A DNA stretch of 64,000 nucleotides from CAZXFH01 sp964640055 (lineage in GTDB: Bacteria > Fidelibacterota > UBA2242 > JAFGTP01): the NCBI GenBank assembly GCA_964640055.1, contig CAZXFH010000007.1, positions 28,721 through 92,720 on the forward strand, read 5' to 3'. A program made the position numbers and the translations under genes. The first letter of the stretch is position 1, and the number at the start of each line of letters is the position of its first letter. The notes under the pieces were generated by a model. The model saw only the letters and a list, made by a program, of their open reading frames with translations, was not told the origin of the DNA and did no database searches. Of this stretch, positions 1 to 8,931 are shown one piece after another.

Positions 1-524
1 TCCTTGAGATAGTCTAAAAAAAGCATGCGATAGCCGGCATCTAGTCCCATGGAATAATCGTCCAGAATCATCAGCTCCGGATCCTGAGCCATGATCAAAC
101 CCAGGGCGACCTGGGAACGCTGACCACAGGACATTTTGGAGATTTTGTGATCATAGTTCATGCCCATTTTATCCATCAGTTCGTAGTAGAATTCCTTTTT
201 CCAGCCGGGATAAAAACAGGCGTAAAATCGTTCTACCTGTTCAGCAGTCATGAAGTCATAGGTTACATGGCCTTCATGTAATAAGCCGATACGGGCCCGG
301 GTCTCGGGTCTCAGATTGTGGGACTCCTCACCAAAAATGTAGATATTCCCCCGGGAAGGTCTTAAAAAACCCATCATTATATTGATTGTCGTGGTTTTGC
401 CCACCCCGTTTTTACCCAGGATACCGAAGATTTTACCCCGCTCAATGGTAAAGTTTAAATCTTCGAAGACCAGCTGCTTTCCATACCGGTGAGTTAAATT
501 TTTACATTCAATGATTTTTTCCAT
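1..524 (-). CDS. ABC transporter ATP-binding protein (3' part cut off by window edge)
   Basis: Nucleotide-binding subunit of an ABC exporter, probably of the ABC-2 type. It should sit on the cytoplasmic face and hydrolyse ATP for a membrane permease that is not in view. The reading frame starts at the ATG complementary to 522-524 (MEKIIECKNLTHRYGKQ) and stays open to base 1, so about 174 residues are seen. Visible motifs are Walker A GKNGVGKTT (about residues 39-47), a signature-like MSCGQ in place of LSGGQ, and Walker B LMILDDYSMGLD followed by the D-loop. The signature Cys and the Asp-Asp in Walker B depart from the usual consensus, but the rest is well conserved. It is divergent from the M16 protease gene. 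Substrate unknown. Confidence 0.9.
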   Translation of the reverse strand, partial: MEKIIECKNLTHRYGKQLVFEDLNFTIERGKIFGILGKNGVGKTTTINIMMGFLRPSRGNIYIFGEESHNLRPETRARIGLLHEGHVTYDFMTAEQVERFYACFYPGWKKEFYYELMDKMGMNYDHKISKMSCGQRSQVALGLIMAQDPELMILDDYSMGLDAGYRMLFLDYLK

Positions 525-850
525 AATTATCTCTTATTGCTACTTGTGCTGTAAATTGCCAAAAATATTTTTACACCAAACAGATGCAGCAAAAACAATG
601 CCTGTTTATTTTATTCAAATGCCATGCAAGGAGCACTGCCACAGCAGGACAGACGTGGTGGTTAGAAGATCGACATAAATGTCGAAATAGCTTCAAAATT
701 GGTTCGTCAGCATCAGGGGAGCGACAGCCGGCTGGTGTAATTCAAAGACTTCCGGCTGAGTTGGCACGTTGATTGTTCTGTTTAGTCTGTTTTAGATTGA
801 AATCAGGCTTGAAAGTGTAAATTATGTTTAAAAATTACGGAGGAGATTAA
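525..850. promoter_or_regulatory. Divergent intergenic region with a small palindrome
   Basis: This 326-bp gap separates the leftward ABC ATPase from the rightward M16 protease and should hold both promoters. A perfect inverted repeat CGACAT-AA-ATGTCG lies at 671-684 and could be an operator. A motif TGGCACG-N4-TTGTT at 762-777 resembles a sigma-54 -24/-12 promoter but lacks the invariant C of the -12 element. A good ribosome binding site (GGAGGAGA, about 839-846) precedes the protease ATG. A 62-codon frame at 584-772 has no sign of being a gene. Confidence 0.4.
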
Positions 851-3670
851 ATGCAAGTCAGAAGATTTTACCTGAGTCTGGTGATTGTGCTGGGGCTGAT
901 CAGCCTGCCACTCTATGGTATTGATGACAGTAAGGTACAGGAATTCACGCTGGATAACGGTCTCCGGGTCATCACCTATGAGATGCATACCGCGCCGGTG
1001 ATCTATTCGCGTTTGACTTACAATGTGGGGGCCAAATATGAGCCTTACGGCCAGACCGGTATCTCGCATATTGTAGAGCATATGATGTTCAAGGGGACCA
1101 AGCGCTTTCCCAAGGGGACTATCGCTGAACTGATTTCCGCCAATGGTGGGGTTTTCAATGCCTACACATCCAGTGACATTACCGTCTATTATGAATTGTT
1201 GCCCAAAAATAAGATCGAATTGGCCTTTGATATCGAATCGGAGCGGATGCATAAATGCGAATTTGACCGGCAGGAATTTGCCTCGGAAATCCAGGTAATT
1301 GCCGAGGAAAGGAAGCAGCGCACCGAGAACAGTGCCCGGGGTAAACGGCGGGAAGAATTGAACACGCTGATCTATAAAAGTCATCCCTATCGCAATCCGG
1401 TGATCGGCTGGATGCATGACATTCAGCATATCACCCGCGATCAAGCCTATCAATATTATCAAACCCATTATACGCCCAACAATGCCACCCTGGTACTTTG
1501 CGGAGATTTTGAGACGGCCAACATACTGGAAACAGTTAGACAATATTTTGGTAATATCCCGGCCGGTCCCGCCCTGGAACAACCGGATTTCTTTCGCGTT
1601 GATCAGGAAGGCAAAAAGATCCTGCATTTCCGTCATTCCGATATATTGAATGAGGAAATTAAGCTCTATTTTTCCGCGCCCGGCCGTTTTGAAGCGGACG
1701 GACCAGCCCTCTATGTGGCTGGTAAGATCCTCTGTGGCCGCTCGGCGACTTCCCGCCTATATAAGCGTCTGGTCCGGAAAGAGAAACTATGTAAATCCGT
1801 GGCCGGCGGCGCCAGATTCAGCAAAGACCCCAGTACCTTTAGTATTAGCGCGGATTTATTACCGGAAGCTTCAGTGGATGCGGTGGAAAAGATAATTTGG
1901 CAGGAAATCGACAGCCTGGCCCGGGTACCGGTGATCGATTATGATCTGCAGAAGATCAAGAATAAGATCAGATTCAACGAGATCACGGATGATCAGTACA
2001 TCAGTTCGGTAGGCAACTCGATCGCATTATACGAAAATTACATCGGCTGGGAATATATAAACAAATGGAATAAGATGGTCACGGCGGTGAGCAAAGATGA
2101 TATTATGCGGGTGACCAATCAATATATGCATCCGGATAAAATGGTCATTTGTTATAGTCATCCGGATTCTACAAGGGACACGAGTGACTCTTTGGTGACG
2201 GTGCAGGCGGTCTTGGATACGACTGGCGATGAAGTATCCGAAAGATCGCTGCCGAAAGTAACTGAAGAGGCTACAAATCAGGAACAGAAGTCGGGCTTTT
2301 TTAAACGCCTATTTGGCCAAGAGGAAGAAGATGTCCGGGAATTATACCGCCCTGATCTGAAAGAATTAGTGGCCCCCAATCCGATCAAACCCCTGGTTGA
2401 CTCCTTAATCCTGGATAATGGGGTACCGGTATATTATCTAATCAGCCATGATTTTCCCACACTATACATTATGGGCTTCATAGAGACCGGACGACTGCCT
2501 GAAAATGCAGCCCAGCCGGGTACCCGCCAATTTCTTGAATCCATGTTAATGCGCGGAACAAAAAATTACACCTATGATGAATTACTGGAAGAGCGCTCCT
2601 TTACACCTTATCAGTTAGTCCCGGGGCAAAGCTGGAGCAAGATCACTTTTCAGGGATACTCACTGATTGAAGACAGCGAGAAAATGCTGGATGGATTATA
2701 TGAAATAATGGCCGCCCCCGCATTCCCTGAAGAGCAGATGGAAAAAATTCGTCCCCGGCTGGTGACTAATGCGGAGAATTTGAAAAAAACCGAGCGCATG
2801 AAGGCTTTCTATGGTATGTTTGAAGATGTGTTTGCCGGACACCAGTATGCAGTCCAATATGCAGGTGATGCGGACGTTTTAGACAACTTGCAACGAAAGG
2901 ATTTGGTTAAATTTTACGAAAAATATTATAGTCCGGAACAGATGACTATTGTAGCCGTGGGTGACTTTGAGCGGGAGTGGCTACAGCAAAAACTGGGCAG
3001 TACTATTGGGCAGTGGCAGAAGCCCTCGGGTAGCGAATATCTTCCTTTTAGTGAACAGAAAGTGATTGAGGGAAAAACCGTGTATGCCTTTAACAATCCT
3101 GAATACAAACAGTGTCGTGTGGATATTGCCTTTAATCCGGTGCCCGGCGGAATTACCAAAGCTAACCCTGACCTGGAAACCCTCCGAATTCTGGAACATA
3201 TCCTCTGTGGCAGCTCCCTGACTTCCCGCATGGGTGTGGAATTAAGGGATAAACGGGGACTTTGTTATGGCGTCCGCAGCAATTTGTGGGTCCGTGAGCA
3301 TGGAGGCTACTGGAACATTCGCACCAATACCGACCGTGAATATCTGACGGAAATGATCAAAGGAATGTTTGAACAGATTGAATTGATTCAGCAAGAAGGT
3401 ATTACGGATGAGGAGCTTGAAAAAGCCAAAGCCCGCAAAATATCCTTGTTAACGCTGCACGTACGCACCATGGATGACATCGGCGGAAAAATATACAGCC
3501 AGCTGAAGTATGACCGGCCTTTGGATTATTTTGATAAGCGTAAGGAGCGCATCCTATCGGTTACCAAGGAAGATGTAAAGCGCGTCGCCAACCAATATCT
3601 GGATACCCAAAACTATATTTTGGCCGTATCCGGTAATATGAAGCCGGAAGTTCTGAATGAATTTAAATAA
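851..3670 (+). CDS. Exported M16-family zinc metalloprotease (two M16 units)
   Basis: Predicted periplasmic or envelope zinc protease of the insulinase/pitrilysin (M16) family, 939 aa. A signal peptide covers about residues 1-23. The first M16 domain carries the inverted zinc motif HIVEH (H73, E76, H77) inside GISHIVEHMMFKGT, followed by the glutamate-rich stretch that supplies the third zinc ligand. A second M16 unit starts near residue 515 (LILDNGVPVYYL) and has QFLES where HxxEH would be, so it is probably the non-catalytic partner half. This is the usual arrangement of fused M16B proteins. The start is fixed by GGAGGAGA just upstream. It is a single gene, followed by a weak terminator. 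Family assignment is firm; substrate unknown. Confidence 0.93.
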   Translation: MQVRRFYLSLVIVLGLISLPLYGIDDSKVQEFTLDNGLRVITYEMHTAPVIYSRLTYNVGAKYEPYGQTGISHIVEHMMFKGTKRFPKGTIAELISANGGVFNAYTSSDITVYYELLPKNKIELAFDIESERMHKCEFDRQEFASEIQVIAEERKQRTENSARGKRREELNTLIYKSHPYRNPVIGWMHDIQHITRDQAYQYYQTHYTPNNATLVLCGDFETANILETVRQYFGNIPAGPALEQPDFFRVDQEGKKILHFRHSDILNEEIKLYFSAPGRFEADGPALYVAGKILCGRSATSRLYKRLVRKEKLCKSVAGGARFSKDPSTFSISADLLPEASVDAVEKIIWQEIDSLARVPVIDYDLQKIKNKIRFNEITDDQYISSVGNSIALYENYIGWEYINKWNKMVTAVSKDDIMRVTNQYMHPDKMVICYSHPDSTRDTSDSLVTVQAVLDTTGDEVSERSLPKVTEEATNQEQKSGFFKRLFGQEEEDVRELYRPDLKELVAPNPIKPLVDSLILDNGVPVYYLISHDFPTLYIMGFIETGRLPENAAQPGTRQFLESMLMRGTKNYTYDELLEERSFTPYQLVPGQSWSKITFQGYSLIEDSEKMLDGLYEIMAAPAFPEEQMEKIRPRLVTNAENLKKTERMKAFYGMFEDVFAGHQYAVQYAGDADVLDNLQRKDLVKFYEKYYSPEQMTIVAVGDFEREWLQQKLGSTIGQWQKPSGSEYLPFSEQKVIEGKTVYAFNNPEYKQCRVDIAFNPVPGGITKANPDLETLRILEHILCGSSLTSRMGVELRDKRGLCYGVRSNLWVREHGGYWNIRTNTDREYLTEMIKGMFEQIELIQQEGITDEELEKAKARKISLLTLHVRTMDDIGGKIYSQLKYDRPLDYFDKRKERILSVTKEDVKRVANQYLDTQNYILAVSGNMKPEVLNEFK

Positions 3671-3995
3671 GGTCGTTTAAAGCTTTGGGCCGAACCGACA
3701 AAAATGTTACCCAGCTGACAATTTTGTCACCTTGATCCTTAAGGTTGTTTTTTTTCTGTTCGAGGATTATGATTTAATCTAACGGGATATTGCTTTGGCA
3801 TATTGATTGTAAAATAACACATGTGGTTAATTCCAGCTAATGGTGCGCAGTGATACCAGATGGGTGGGAAGTGGTACTGATCAATAAAAAGGTTGCAAAA
3901 AACCATTAAAAATTTGAATATATTGTCAGTCTTGTGGGTAGCCGTCTTGAATGGCGCGTTCCTTAATATGCGACTAAAAAAATGGGATATGTAAT
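3671..3995. promoter_or_regulatory. Intergenic region between the protease and the receptor cassette
   Basis: A 325-bp gap. It contains an imperfect inverted repeat at 3697-3728 (GACAAAAATGT against ACAATTTTGTC, one mismatch), then a weak terminator at 3729-3755. TTTGGCATATTGATTGTA at about 3794-3811 shares TTGGCA-N2-TTGATTGT with the motif at 761-776 upstream of the protease. A 94-codon frame on the minus strand (3739-4023) overlaps the receptor start and is not credible. Confidence 0.3.
3729..3755 (+). terminator. Weak rho-independent terminator after the M16 protease
   Basis: A short stem (ACCTT / AAGGT, 7-nt loop) is followed by TG and a run of eight T. The stem is only 5 bp, so the call is tentative, but position and T-run fit the end of the protease transcript. 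Confidence 0.4.
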
Positions 3996-6614
3996 ATGAA
4001 AAGAGCCATAGTCTATCTAGCAATCAGCCTTATTATTGTAACGGGTCTTCAGGCCGCTACTATTTCCGGTAAGGTAACCAGCCAGATGCAGAAAGAACCT
4101 CTTGAAGGTGCTCTGGTGGTGCTACTTAAAAAAAATGATGCGGATTTTTCCCGCACCACGGTTTCCGATATCTATGGTAATTTTAGTCTGAGCGGGATCA
4201 GTTCCGGCGTTTATACTCTTGAGGCCTATAAAGAACATTATTATAAGAACGTGCTTTTCGATCTGGAGATTCAGCAAGGCCGCCATTATGACGTTGATAT
4301 TCGCTTGTTAAAATGTAAGCCCGGTACCCGGCGCCGACGAGGCCAAAAGGAAGATTCGGACTACTGTTTTATGATTGGCGGTATTGAAGTGCAATCCCGT
4401 GGGGCAGAGATCATTCCCGAGGAAGCGGTTACCACCCGCAAGATCAATTCCGGTGAGATCGAGCATATGCAGGCCACCAATTTGGGTGATATCCTGGCCC
4501 TGGTACCCGGAGTGGAAAAATCCCAGAATCCGGGGCTGGCCAAAGACAGCCGGGTGGGTTTGCGTTCGGTATCCATTTCCGGGACGGCGGGTGGTCTGGA
4601 AACTTTTGGCAGTACCATTATTGTTGACGGCAATGAAGTGACGAATGATGCGAATGCCATGCATCGCGGTTTCAGTGGCGAATCAGGGATTGACCTGCGT
4701 ACTATACCCGCGGATAATATTGAATCCGTAGAAGTGATTACCGGGATTCCGTCGGCTGAATATGGTAATTTCAGCAACGGTCTTATTAAGGTGAACACCA
4801 AATCCGGCTATATTGCCTCAAAATTTAAAGCCAAGCTAAATCCCGATACCAAGACTACCAGTTTCAGCAACGGACACCGGCTGGGTCGGTATGTTTTGGA
4901 CTATCATCTGAATTATGGATATAGTGAGCGTAATCTGCGTAAAGAGGGCGATGAATATCACCGGTTTTATGGTAAAGCCACTCTGCAGCGTAAGTTTTTA
5001 GACAATAAACTGGATACCCGCTTGCGGGGTAGTTATACCCGTATGCTGGATAATGAAAAGCCCACCGATATTTATCAAATGAAAACCAGTAACCAGGGCT
5101 TTCTCAGCAATGGTAATTTTTCCTTTACTTATCAGAAGACCGAGCAGCGCAAACTGGAAGGATTTTTAGGGTTTGATTTGAACCGTAAGAAATATTATCG
5201 CCAACGATGGGTGACCGATCAGGTGGTCCTGACAGATACAACTGTTTATTATAATGGGCATACCTACACTGACACCATTTTAGCCGGTTATACCGGCAAA
5301 CTGAAGGAGATCGGTCATGAATGGGGGTACAGGGCTAGATTACGCCATCAGAATGAGCGGCAATTTAATGCTACCCGCCACCGTTTTATAATAGGCCTGG
5401 AAGGCAATCGGAAGCGCAATACCGGTCAGGGGCGTGTGATTCACCCTTTCTTTAACTACTACGGCTTTTATTCCTCCCGGCGTTCTTATAGTTTTGATGA
5501 ATATCCTGATCTGCAGCAGTGGGCCGCTTATTTTGAAGATAATATCCGGGGACAGCTAGGGGGTCACCGGTACGATTTAATGTTAGGCTTCCGGTATGAT
5601 GTATTCAACCCTCAGGGATTGAATTTGGATAACATGTTCGCGGAAAAAGCGTTGCTTAAGTCCCGGCATGGTGACTTTTTGTCTCCCCGTTTTAATTTCC
5701 GGTTCTTTCTGAGCGATGACCTCCGCTTGCGGGTCGGCGCCGGCAAGAGTGCTAAGGCGGTCTCGCTGGCCTATATATACAAAGACCCGGATTATTTTGA
5801 ATATCTTAAGGATTCGGTGGTGGTGGAAGAAATGCATCTCCAGGCCAATCCGGATCTGCAGGCTTATAGCGACATGAAATATGAAGCTTCTATTGATTGG
5901 CGGATCAAGGATTTTATCGGCTTTTCCTTAACCGGCTACTATTCCGGTTCCGACGACCGGCCTTCCTCGGTCACCTACCCCTGGGGCTATGATGTGAATC
6001 CGGATACGATCACTTCCGCCAGTTACGCCATCCATGAGAACCGGGGCTGGAAAAAGTCTCATGGGGTGGAATTCACCCTGCGTACGGAGCGCTTTTATAA
6101 TATTCAGTTAAAGGCCAATGCCACTTACCGTTTCAGTAAACTGGGTCGGAGCGGCAGCATCTATGATTCCAGTCCCGATACCAGCTGGGAAAATATCTGG
6201 TATCAACCGTCGAAAACCTGGCGAGAAAAAGTGATTCTGGATTATCAAATTAATTATGTCAGTCAGCGCCTGGGCGCCTGGGTCACCCTGGATATTCAGC
6301 ACATCCCCCTGGAGCATAAAAAGGAAGTCTACCGCTCTAATTCAACTATTAAAGCCATCGAGGAATTGGATAGGGAAGAGCGCCGCTGGTATCAGGGCAT
6401 GGTCTATTGGTATGATAATGAATTCTACAATTACAGCAGCCACTGGTTGTTTAATTTCCGGGTCACCAAATCTTTGTCTCAGAAAACCGAACTGTCCATT
6501 TATATCAATAATATATTTGATGATCGCGGGATCTGGAAGAGTCCCTTTACGGACCGGCTTTCGGAGCGTAATCCAGAGATATATTATGGTTTGGAGGTGA
6601 GCACCCAATGGTAA
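3996..6614 (+). CDS. TonB-dependent outer-membrane receptor with carboxypeptidase-regulatory-like N-terminus (cassette 1)
   Basis: Predicted outer-membrane receptor of 872 aa, likely energised by TonB, for an unidentified ligand. Order of parts: signal peptide (1-20); a beta-sandwich carboxypeptidase-regulatory-like domain (about 22-105, ISGKVTSQMQKEPLEGALVVLL); an odd basic linker with two cysteines (CKPGTRRRRGQKEDSDYC); a plug domain (GEIEHMQATNLGDILALVPG, IIVDGNEVTNDAN, IPSAEYGNFSNGLIKV); and a long aromatic-rich beta-barrel ending in ...EVSTQW. Length fits the family. The downstream lipoprotein starts inside its last codons (ATG at 6608), so the two are translationally coupled. A paralogue lies at 15995-18721 with the same neighbours. 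I see no canonical TonB box. Confidence 0.88.
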   Translation: MKRAIVYLAISLIIVTGLQAATISGKVTSQMQKEPLEGALVVLLKKNDADFSRTTVSDIYGNFSLSGISSGVYTLEAYKEHYYKNVLFDLEIQQGRHYDVDIRLLKCKPGTRRRRGQKEDSDYCFMIGGIEVQSRGAEIIPEEAVTTRKINSGEIEHMQATNLGDILALVPGVEKSQNPGLAKDSRVGLRSVSISGTAGGLETFGSTIIVDGNEVTNDANAMHRGFSGESGIDLRTIPADNIESVEVITGIPSAEYGNFSNGLIKVNTKSGYIASKFKAKLNPDTKTTSFSNGHRLGRYVLDYHLNYGYSERNLRKEGDEYHRFYGKATLQRKFLDNKLDTRLRGSYTRMLDNEKPTDIYQMKTSNQGFLSNGNFSFTYQKTEQRKLEGFLGFDLNRKKYYRQRWVTDQVVLTDTTVYYNGHTYTDTILAGYTGKLKEIGHEWGYRARLRHQNERQFNATRHRFIIGLEGNRKRNTGQGRVIHPFFNYYGFYSSRRSYSFDEYPDLQQWAAYFEDNIRGQLGGHRYDLMLGFRYDVFNPQGLNLDNMFAEKALLKSRHGDFLSPRFNFRFFLSDDLRLRVGAGKSAKAVSLAYIYKDPDYFEYLKDSVVVEEMHLQANPDLQAYSDMKYEASIDWRIKDFIGFSLTGYYSGSDDRPSSVTYPWGYDVNPDTITSASYAIHENRGWKKSHGVEFTLRTERFYNIQLKANATYRFSKLGRSGSIYDSSPDTSWENIWYQPSKTWREKVILDYQINYVSQRLGAWVTLDIQHIPLEHKKEVYRSNSTIKAIEELDREERRWYQGMVYWYDNEFYNYSSHWLFNFRVTKSLSQKTELSIYINNIFDDRGIWKSPFTDRLSERNPEIYYGLEVSTQW

Positions 6615-7708
6615 AAAAAATAGTACCATTGCTTTGTTTTCTGTTGATAAGCACTGGTTGTTTTAAAGACCAGCCCGGTCTGCAGGATGGCAATCTGACG
6701 ATTGCATTGTATGTAAAATACGAGGGTCAGCTATTGTCTCAAGTTCCGGTTACGATGCAGACCTATGATTATAATCTGCCTACCATGAGCGATACCACCG
6801 ATAGTACGGGTAAGGTTTTATTTGAAGAACTACCTTGGGCTCAGTATAGAGTCAATGTAAAGTCCGAAGCCTATATACCCTCCTTTACTAATCCCGGAGA
6901 TATAGACACAGTAATCGTGGTTGGAAGTAAGGATGTCATTCCCGGTGATGATGAGTTGTTAAGTGATACTGTTTTTACCATTGCCTCTGGGACGCAACCC
7001 GGGCTGAAAATCAATGAAATTTATACCTGCGGACCACCCAATAGTTTTTTCTATTTTTATGATCAGTTTTTTGAGTTATATAATAGCTCCCAGGATACCA
7101 TTTATCTGGATGGAATGGTATTTTGCCGCATGGGGGAATTTCTGGAAAATATAACCTATATCTTCCAGTTTCCGGGGGAACCATTGATTGGCAAAGAGTA
7201 TCCTGTGCCACCGGACTCCTTTGTGGTCATCGCCCAGGATGCCTATAACCACCGCGATGAAATCTTTAATGGTAATAAGAGTATCGATTTATCGAATGCC
7301 GATTTCGAATTCCGCAACAGTATGGATTATGGTGATTATGACAATCCGGATGTGCCTAATCTGGATAATATTGAAGTCGGTCATACGTTGGACTTTATGG
7401 TGGGCTTAACCGGAGATGTGATTTTAATTGCTGACGGGAGTGATCTGGAATATATCGATGGCATGGACCGGGAGTCAGTGATCGATTGTGTGGAATACAG
7501 CTCTTATTCAGAGCACATTAAAGATATTGAGTCCTTTCTGGATCGCGGCTTTGGCGGTGTGGGACAGATTAAATACAGCGGTCAATCCCTGGAGCGCATT
7601 GCGCCCGGATTTGACACCAATAATTCTACCATAGATTTTCAGATTATTCCTCATCCCACGCCGGGATATCAATACAATGCAGAGGAATCAAAGTTGGCTA
7701 AGTATTAG
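6608..7708 (+). CDS. Lipoprotein with lamin-tail-like domain (DUF4876-like), copy A
   Basis: Predicted surface or periplasmic lipoprotein, 366 aa. The signal peptide ends in lipobox ISTGC (Cys18). An N-terminal beta-sandwich (about 28-90, ending LPWAQYRVNVKSE) resembles carboxypeptidase-regulatory/CNA-B-like folds. The central part has the phrase LKINEIYTCGPPN...FELYNSSQDTIYLDG, typical of the DUF4876 family and reminiscent of lamin-tail domains. The family name is from memory and needs a profile search. The ATG overlaps the end of the receptor gene by 7 bases and has GGAGGTGAG upstream. It is followed by a near-identical copy. Most likely a partner of the receptor, for example a surface lid or ligand binder; that role is inferred from position only. 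Confidence 0.75.
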   Translation: MVKKIVPLLCFLLISTGCFKDQPGLQDGNLTIALYVKYEGQLLSQVPVTMQTYDYNLPTMSDTTDSTGKVLFEELPWAQYRVNVKSEAYIPSFTNPGDIDTVIVVGSKDVIPGDDELLSDTVFTIASGTQPGLKINEIYTCGPPNSFFYFYDQFFELYNSSQDTIYLDGMVFCRMGEFLENITYIFQFPGEPLIGKEYPVPPDSFVVIAQDAYNHRDEIFNGNKSIDLSNADFEFRNSMDYGDYDNPDVPNLDNIEVGHTLDFMVGLTGDVILIADGSDLEYIDGMDRESVIDCVEYSSYSEHIKDIESFLDRGFGGVGQIKYSGQSLERIAPGFDTNNSTIDFQIIPHPTPGYQYNAEESKLAKY

Positions 7709-7826
7709 GAGAAATAAGGCTTTTGTTGTATTCCTACCAAACCGGTAACAATTGTGCATATCAGTTCGCTGGTAATTTGTTTACCGGTAAGCTGAGAAAA
7801 TGTTATCCTTTAGAGGTGAATCCGGA

Positions 7827-8903
7827 ATGAGAGTAATCTGCTTACTTTGTTTTTTGCCGGTTCTTGGGGGGTGTTTCAAAAGTCATCCCAACCTTCAGGA
7901 TGGTAACCTGTCCATAGAACTCTATGTGAAATACGAAGATCAATTATTAGCGGATATACCGGTTAGCCTGCAAACCTATGATTATAATATTTCTACTGTA
8001 CATGATACTACGGACAGCACGGGGAGGGTCTTTTTTGAAAATCTTCCCTGGGCGCAATACCGCATAAACATAAAATCTGAGGCGTATGTGCCTTCTTTTA
8101 CTAATCCTGATGAGACAGACACTGTGATTGTGGTAGGCAATAAGTATATTGCGCCAGAAAATAAGGAACTTGTAAGGGATACGATTTATACCATTGCCTC
8201 CGGCACTCAGCCCGGATTAAAAATCAACGAGCTGTATACCTGCGGACCGCCTAATGATTTTTTCTATTACTTTGATCAGTACATTGAATTATACAATAGC
8301 GCTGAGGATACCATTTATCTGGATGGAATGGTGATTTGCCGGATGTGGCAATTTCTGGAAGATATTACCTATATTTTCCAGTTTCCCGGTGAACCATTTA
8401 CCGGCAGGCAGTATCCGGTGCCCCCGGATTCCTTTGTAGTCATTGCCCGGGATGCCTATAATCACCGTGCTGAAATCTTTGATGGTGAAAAAAGTATTGA
8501 TTTAACGACCGCCGATTTCGAATTCCGCAACAGTATGGATTATGGTGATTATGACAATCCGGAGGTGCCCAATCTGGATAATATTGAAGCCGGACACACC
8601 CGGGATTTTGGATTGAACTTAACCACAGACGTAGTCCTGATTGCCGATGGCAGTGATCTGGAATATATTGACGGGATGGACCCGGAATCAGTGATCGATT
8701 GTGTGGAATATGCTTCCTATGCAGAACATACCAAGAGTATTGAATCCTTTCTGGATCGCGGTTTCGGTGGTGTGGGGCAGATTAGGTACAGCGGTCAATC
8801 CCTGGAACGCATTGCGCCCGGATTTGATACCAATAATTCCACGGTGGATTTCCGGATTATTCCCCATCCCACGCCAGGGTATCAGTATACCGGAGAGGAT
8901 TAA
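7827..8903 (+). CDS. Lipoprotein with lamin-tail-like domain (DUF4876-like), copy B
   Basis: Tandem duplicate of the gene at 6608-7708, 358 aa. I chose the ATG at 7827 (MRVICLLCFLPVLGGC) rather than 7800 because AGAGGTGAA lies at a proper distance upstream and the lipobox LGGC then sits at Cys16. Protein identity to copy A is high throughout, and 7301-7350 and 8511-8560 share an uninterrupted block of identical bases around the codons for DFEFRNSMDYGDYDNP. Differences cluster in the N-terminal domain and around the KDVIPGDDE / KYIAPENKE loop. Duplication in tandem suggests dosage or diversification of ligand binding. Function otherwise as for copy A. Confidence 0.75.
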   Translation: MRVICLLCFLPVLGGCFKSHPNLQDGNLSIELYVKYEDQLLADIPVSLQTYDYNISTVHDTTDSTGRVFFENLPWAQYRINIKSEAYVPSFTNPDETDTVIVVGNKYIAPENKELVRDTIYTIASGTQPGLKINELYTCGPPNDFFYYFDQYIELYNSAEDTIYLDGMVICRMWQFLEDITYIFQFPGEPFTGRQYPVPPDSFVVIARDAYNHRAEIFDGEKSIDLTTADFEFRNSMDYGDYDNPEVPNLDNIEAGHTRDFGLNLTTDVVLIADGSDLEYIDGMDPESVIDCVEYASYAEHTKSIESFLDRGFGGVGQIRYSGQSLERIAPGFDTNNSTVDFRIIPHPTPGYQYTGED

Positions 8904-8931
8904 AAAGAGGCCAAGTATTAAAGAGGGTTGT

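Noticed and set aside
584..772. 62-codon plus-strand frame before the M16 gene
   Set aside because: No RBS, low-complexity unusual composition and location in a divergent promoter region.
803..1636. 277-codon minus-strand frame inside the M16 protease
   Set aside because: Antisense shadow of a well-supported gene.
3739..4023. 94-codon minus-strand frame between protease and receptor
   Set aside because: Overlaps the receptor start and shows no protein-like pattern.
8701..8931. Upstream extension of the cassette-1 barrel protein
   Set aside because: This part lies over the end of lipoprotein copy B in another frame; the ATG at 8932 has a proper RBS and signal peptide.
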